A stretch of DNA of 64,000 nt from JACVRW01 sp963808775 (GTDB taxonomy: Bacteria; Actinomycetota; Thermoleophilia; Solirubrobacterales; Thermoleophilaceae): NCBI GenBank assembly GCA_963808775.1, contig CAWEGR010000005.1, positions 310,001-374,000 on the forward strand, given 5' to 3'. Positions 61,425-64,000 of the stretch are shown in pieces (position 1 is the first letter of the stretch; every line of letters begins with the position of its first letter). A program made the translations under genes and the position numbers. The notes under the pieces were generated by a model. The model had not been told where the DNA came from. It ran no database searches and saw nothing but the letters and a program-made list of their open reading frames with translations.

Positions 61425-62105
61425 TCAGCCGTAGCGCATCCGCCGGGGCGCCTCGCGCATGCGGATCACGCGGGCCGGCACGCCGCCCACGACGGCGTTC
61501 GCCGGCACGTCCTTCGTGACCACCGCGTTCGTCCCGACCACCGCGTTGTCGCCGATGGTCACACCGCGGAGGATGCACGCGCCGTAGCCGATCCAGACGT
61601 TGTTGCCCACGCGCACGTCGCGCTTGTAGATGCCCTGCAGGCGGATCGGCCGCTCGACGTCGACCACGCCGTGGTCGAAGTCGATCAACATGACCCGGTC
61701 CGCGATCACGCACTCGCGCCCGATCGAGACGTGCTGGAAGGAGGAGATCGTGCACTCCTGGCCGAGCACGGTCTTGGCGCCGACCGAGATCAGGCCCTCG
61801 TGCGATCGCAGCTTGCAGCCGTGCCCGACCCACGACCAGCGCCCCAGCTCGAGCTGCGCGCCGCTGCCCACCTCGAGCGAGCAGCCCGGCCCGATGAAGG
61901 CGAGGCCGTCGAGCCTCAGGCGGCGCCCGAGGCGCAGCTTCCAGAGCCCGAGGCGGACGGCGAGCCGCGCGTAGCGCAGGTTCAGCATCCGGTTCGCGCG
62001 CATGAAGCGCAGGAGCACGAGCGGCCCTCCGCCGCGCGGCGGCGGGGGGCCGCGGAGCTCGGGCGGGAGCTCCGACGGAGGCGCGGCGACTGGCTCGGTC
62101 TCCAC
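61425..62105 (-). CDS. Left-handed beta-helix (hexapeptide) acyltransferase
   Basis: 226 residues. The hexapeptide repeats run from about residue 70 to 210 (CSLEVGSGAQLELGRWSWVGHGC, then VGAKTVLGQECTISSFQHVSIGRECVIAD, DVRVGNNVWIGYGACILRGVTIGDNAVVGTNAVVTKDV). They end in VVGGVPARVIR, the usual C-terminal helix motif. The DFDHG stretch between coils holds the likely catalytic His. It probably acetylates a sugar or antibiotic. A Pro-rich N-terminal 30 residues precede the fold. Confidence 0.87.
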   Translation of the reverse strand: METEPVAAPPSELPPELRGPPPPRGGGPLVLLRFMRANRMLNLRYARLAVRLGLWKLRLGRRLRLDGLAFIGPGCSLEVGSGAQLELGRWSWVGHGCKLRSHEGLISVGAKTVLGQECTISSFQHVSIGRECVIADRVMLIDFDHGVVDVERPIRLQGIYKRDVRVGNNVWIGYGACILRGVTIGDNAVVGTNAVVTKDVPANAVVGGVPARVIRMREAPRRMRYG

Positions 62106-62116
62106 CGGACGAGACC

Positions 62117-63514
62117 CTAGTCTGCGCTCGGCGCGAAGCTCGCGCCGTTGCTCGGTCTAACGGAGATCGCGCCCGAGCCGCTCACGGCGATGGCGTCGGC
62201 GCGGCCGTCGCCCGTCACGTCCGCGAACCGGGTCGAGCGCTCCCCGTAGAACGGGACGTCGGTCCAGGTCTCGCTCGGGCCGAAGGAAGACGCGGCCGAG
62301 CGGCGGACGACGATCGGCCGGGCGTCGCTGACGGCGATGGCGTCGGCGCGGCCATCGCCGGTCACGTCGGCGAAGGCGGTCGCGCGATCCCCGCGGAAGG
62401 AGGGCTCCGCCCAGATCTCGCCGGACCCGCCGAGCAGGATGTCCGTCCAGTTGAAGCCGGGGCCGTCGCTGCGCCGCACCGCGATGCCCGCGTCGCTCAC
62501 CACGACCGCGTCCGGGCGGCCGTCACCGGTGACGTCGGCGAAGCCGCTGCCTCCGGCGCCACCCACCGCCATGGCGCCGGCCTCGGCCGGCCGGCAGTCC
62601 GGATGGGAGCGCTCGTCGCCGTGCGCCGCCGCGCACCAGGTGTGCCATGCGGCGCGCGGGACGCCGTCCGACCCCACGAGCGCCGTGTCCCACCCTGGGT
62701 TGTGGTCGCGCAGGTGGTAGATGCTGATGCGCCAGACGCGCTCCTGCGCGGCGAGCGTGCTCGTGATCCAGCGAACGCGCGCGTCCTGCCCCGCCTCGCC
62801 CTGGCTCACCCATGGGTCCGCCTCGTGGGCCCCGATCTCCGTGATCCAGATCGGCAGGCCCGGCGGCGCGGCGCCGATCAGCTCCCTCGTGCTCGCGAGG
62901 TCCATGCGCTGGGCGCCGACGTAGGCGTGCCACCCGATCGCGTCGCCGAACCGGCCTCCGGACCGGCGGAACCGCTCGACGTAGGACGCGACCGGCCCGG
63001 TGTCCGCGAACTCCGGGGAGATCATCCGGTCGCCGGGGTGCCGGAGCGCGAGCCATGACGACAGGGCCGAGCTGTACGCGGCGGCCGTTCGCGGACTGAG
63101 CCGCGGAGCGTGGCCCTCGTAGTGGTTGGGCTCGTTCACGACCCCCCACCATTCGACCTGGGGGCTGAGCTCGTCGATGAACGCGCCCACCTTCGCGAGC
63201 CACTCGTCGGCGCCCGGGAGCGGCGGCGCCGGACGGCTGAACGTCACGGCGATCTCACGCACGCCCGCGGCCCGGGCGATGTTGATCCGCGCGAGGGCGA
63301 GCTCCCGCTCGAGCGGGAGGTCGGCCGCGTTCCAGGAGACGATGAAGCGGAACGTCTTCGCGTCCAGGGCGGCGAGGCGGCCGTCCATGGAGCGCAGGGG
63401 CTCGGGGTCGGGATCGGAGATCCCGAAGCCCCACCCGTCGCGCGGGACGGTCGCCCACGACGGGGGCGCGGCCGCGAGGCACGCGGCCGCGATCAGGGCC
63501 CAGGCGATGCGCAT
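62117..63514 (-). CDS. Secreted glycosidase (clan GH-A-like) with three FG-GAP-like repeats
   Basis: 465 residues from ATG 63514. A signal peptide (ALIAAACLAAAPPSWA) leads into a TIM-barrel domain. VVNEPNHYEG holds the acid/base Glu and ITEIGAHEADP the nucleophile Glu, as in clan GH-A. The C-terminal region has three copies of a 17-residue unit starting with FADVTGDGR (consensus FADVTGDGRADAIAVSD) that resemble FG-GAP/VCBS repeats with Asp-rich calcium sites. It probably cleaves an extracellular polysaccharide. Substrate unknown. Confidence 0.82.
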   Translation of the reverse strand: MRIAWALIAAACLAAAPPSWATVPRDGWGFGISDPDPEPLRSMDGRLAALDAKTFRFIVSWNAADLPLERELALARINIARAAGVREIAVTFSRPAPPLPGADEWLAKVGAFIDELSPQVEWWGVVNEPNHYEGHAPRLSPRTAAAYSSALSSWLALRHPGDRMISPEFADTGPVASYVERFRRSGGRFGDAIGWHAYVGAQRMDLASTRELIGAAPPGLPIWITEIGAHEADPWVSQGEAGQDARVRWITSTLAAQERVWRISIYHLRDHNPGWDTALVGSDGVPRAAWHTWCAAAHGDERSHPDCRPAEAGAMAVGGAGGSGFADVTGDGRPDAVVVSDAGIAVRRSDGPGFNWTDILLGGSGEIWAEPSFRGDRATAFADVTGDGRADAIAVSDARPIVVRRSAASSFGPSETWTDVPFYGERSTRFADVTGDGRADAIAVSGSGAISVRPSNGASFAPSAD

Positions 63515-63534
63515 GACCCCAGCATGCCCAGGGT

Positions 63535-63563
63535 GGTGCGGATAGCCGTATTGGCGGATCGGC
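63535..63563. promoter_or_regulatory. Half-site repeat region, similar to the palindrome at 61395
   Basis: GGTGCGGATA at 63535-63544 repeats one arm of the palindrome at 61395-61412, and GCGGATC follows 15 bases later. It lies in the divergent gap between the glycosidase and a response regulator. Confidence 0.35.
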
Positions 63564-63589
63564 CCGCGCGGTTCACAATCTCCCTTGCA

Positions 63590-63931
63590 ATGGCCAGGAC
63601 CGTTCTCATCGTCGACGACCACCCGAGCTTCCGGGCGAGCGCTCGCATGCTGCTCGAGTCCGAGGGCTACTCGGTGGTCGGCGAGGCCGAGGACGGCCAG
63701 TCGGCGCTCGCGGCCGTGCGGGACCTCCGGCCCGACGTGGTGCTGCTCGACGTGCAGCTTCCGGACATCGACGGGATCGAGGTCGCGTCGCGCATCACCG
63801 CGAACGGCAGCGGCCCGGCGATCGTGCTGACCTCGAGCCGCGCGCTCGAGGACCTCGGCTCGCTCGGCGGGGCGCGCGGCTTCGTGCCGAAGTCCGAGCT
63901 GTCGGGCGAGGCCCTGGAGGCGCTGCTCTGA
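63590..63931 (+). CDS. Receiver-only response regulator
   Basis: 113 residues. LIVDDHPSFRASARMLLESEGY has the acidic pair, VVLLDVQLPDIDG the phospho-acceptor Asp, LTSSRA the Ser/Thr and GFVPKSELS the Lys. There is no output domain. ATG 63590. Its stop overlaps the next gene, probably its sensor kinase. Such receivers act as phosphate relays. Confidence 0.87.
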   Translation: MARTVLIVDDHPSFRASARMLLESEGYSVVGEAEDGQSALAAVRDLRPDVVLLDVQLPDIDGIEVASRITANGSGPAIVLTSSRALEDLGSLGGARGFVPKSELSGEALEALL

Positions 63932-63936
63932 GCTCG

Positions 63937-64000
63937 TTGCGCCGGGCCCTCTGGCTGCTGGCCGGATCGGGTGTCGCGCTCGGCCTCGCCGTCGCGGCCT
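63937..64000 (+). CDS. Start of a membrane protein, probably a sensor histidine kinase
   Basis: Only 21 residues (start TTG 63937; a CTG at 63928 is possible) are inside the window. A hydrophobic run (RRALWLLAGSGVALGLAVAA) begins it and may be a first TM segment. The kinase identity is inferred only from the adjacent receiver gene. Confidence 0.4.
   Translation, partial: MRRALWLLAGSGVALGLAVAA

Overview
The window is very GC-rich DNA, roughly 70% or more G+C by eye, with short gaps, many GTG and TTG starts and frequent 4-base ATGA/GTGA/TTGA overlaps. Gene content points to a high-GC Actinomycetota: a PPOX-type F420 enzyme and a luciferase-like enzyme, a GlpX fructose bisphosphatase, a pair of ArsA/Get3 ATPases, a mycobacterial-type methylglucose polysaccharide gene trio, and a SigA-type sigma factor. 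A member of Thermoleophilia (Solirubrobacterales-like) is my best guess, as inference only. I saw no tRNA, rRNA, CRISPR array, prophage or transposase gene by eye.

Layout. 0-4.3 kb: oxidoreductases, a rhodanese and an esterase. 4.3-8.2 kb: a leftward, fully overlapping four-gene carbohydrate operon (FGGY kinase, zinc dehydrogenase, class I aldolase, SDR). 8.2-12.4 kb: an esterase carrying an internal palindromic element, a thiolase/3-hydroxyacyl-CoA dehydrogenase pair and a secreted serine hydrolase. 12.5-18.8 kb: dodecin, GlpX, MoeA, a diguanylate cyclase and two regulators. 18.9-22.4 kb: primary sigma factor, PilT-like ATPase, AIM24 protein, HxlR regulator. 22.5-27 kb: an acidic HEPN-like protein, two ArsA-type ATPases and a SIS-domain protein. 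27.2-29.5 kb: ParA overlapping an FtsZ with a long N-terminal extension. 29.5-33.2 kb: gamma-glutamyltransferase, a LON-domain protein and two hypotheticals. 33.2-37.5 kb: methyltransferase, GH57 branching enzyme and GT4 glucosyltransferase in the same order as M. tuberculosis Rv3030-Rv3031-Rv3032.

37.4-54 kb is the most distinctive stretch. It combines a polyamine-type ABC importer, a Rieske oxygenase, two TetR regulators, two flavin amine oxidases, a class III aminotransferase, an acyl-CoA dehydrogenase and an NDP-forming acyl-CoA ligase. They are arranged around two divergent promoter regions that carry nearly the same 20-bp element (18 of 20 bases identical). This looks like one regulon for uptake and breakdown of an amine.

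54-64 kb: a large LuxR-family ATPase regulator, small proteins, an SDR/enoyl-CoA hydratase pair, an MmpL-type exporter, a hexapeptide acyltransferase, a secreted glycosidase with FG-GAP-like repeats, and the start of a two-component system.

At least 14 otherwise ordinary genes are broken by single frameshifts, often in G/C runs or GC repeats. This looks like uncorrected assembly error rather than gene decay. For those genes I give the whole span and say where the frame changes.
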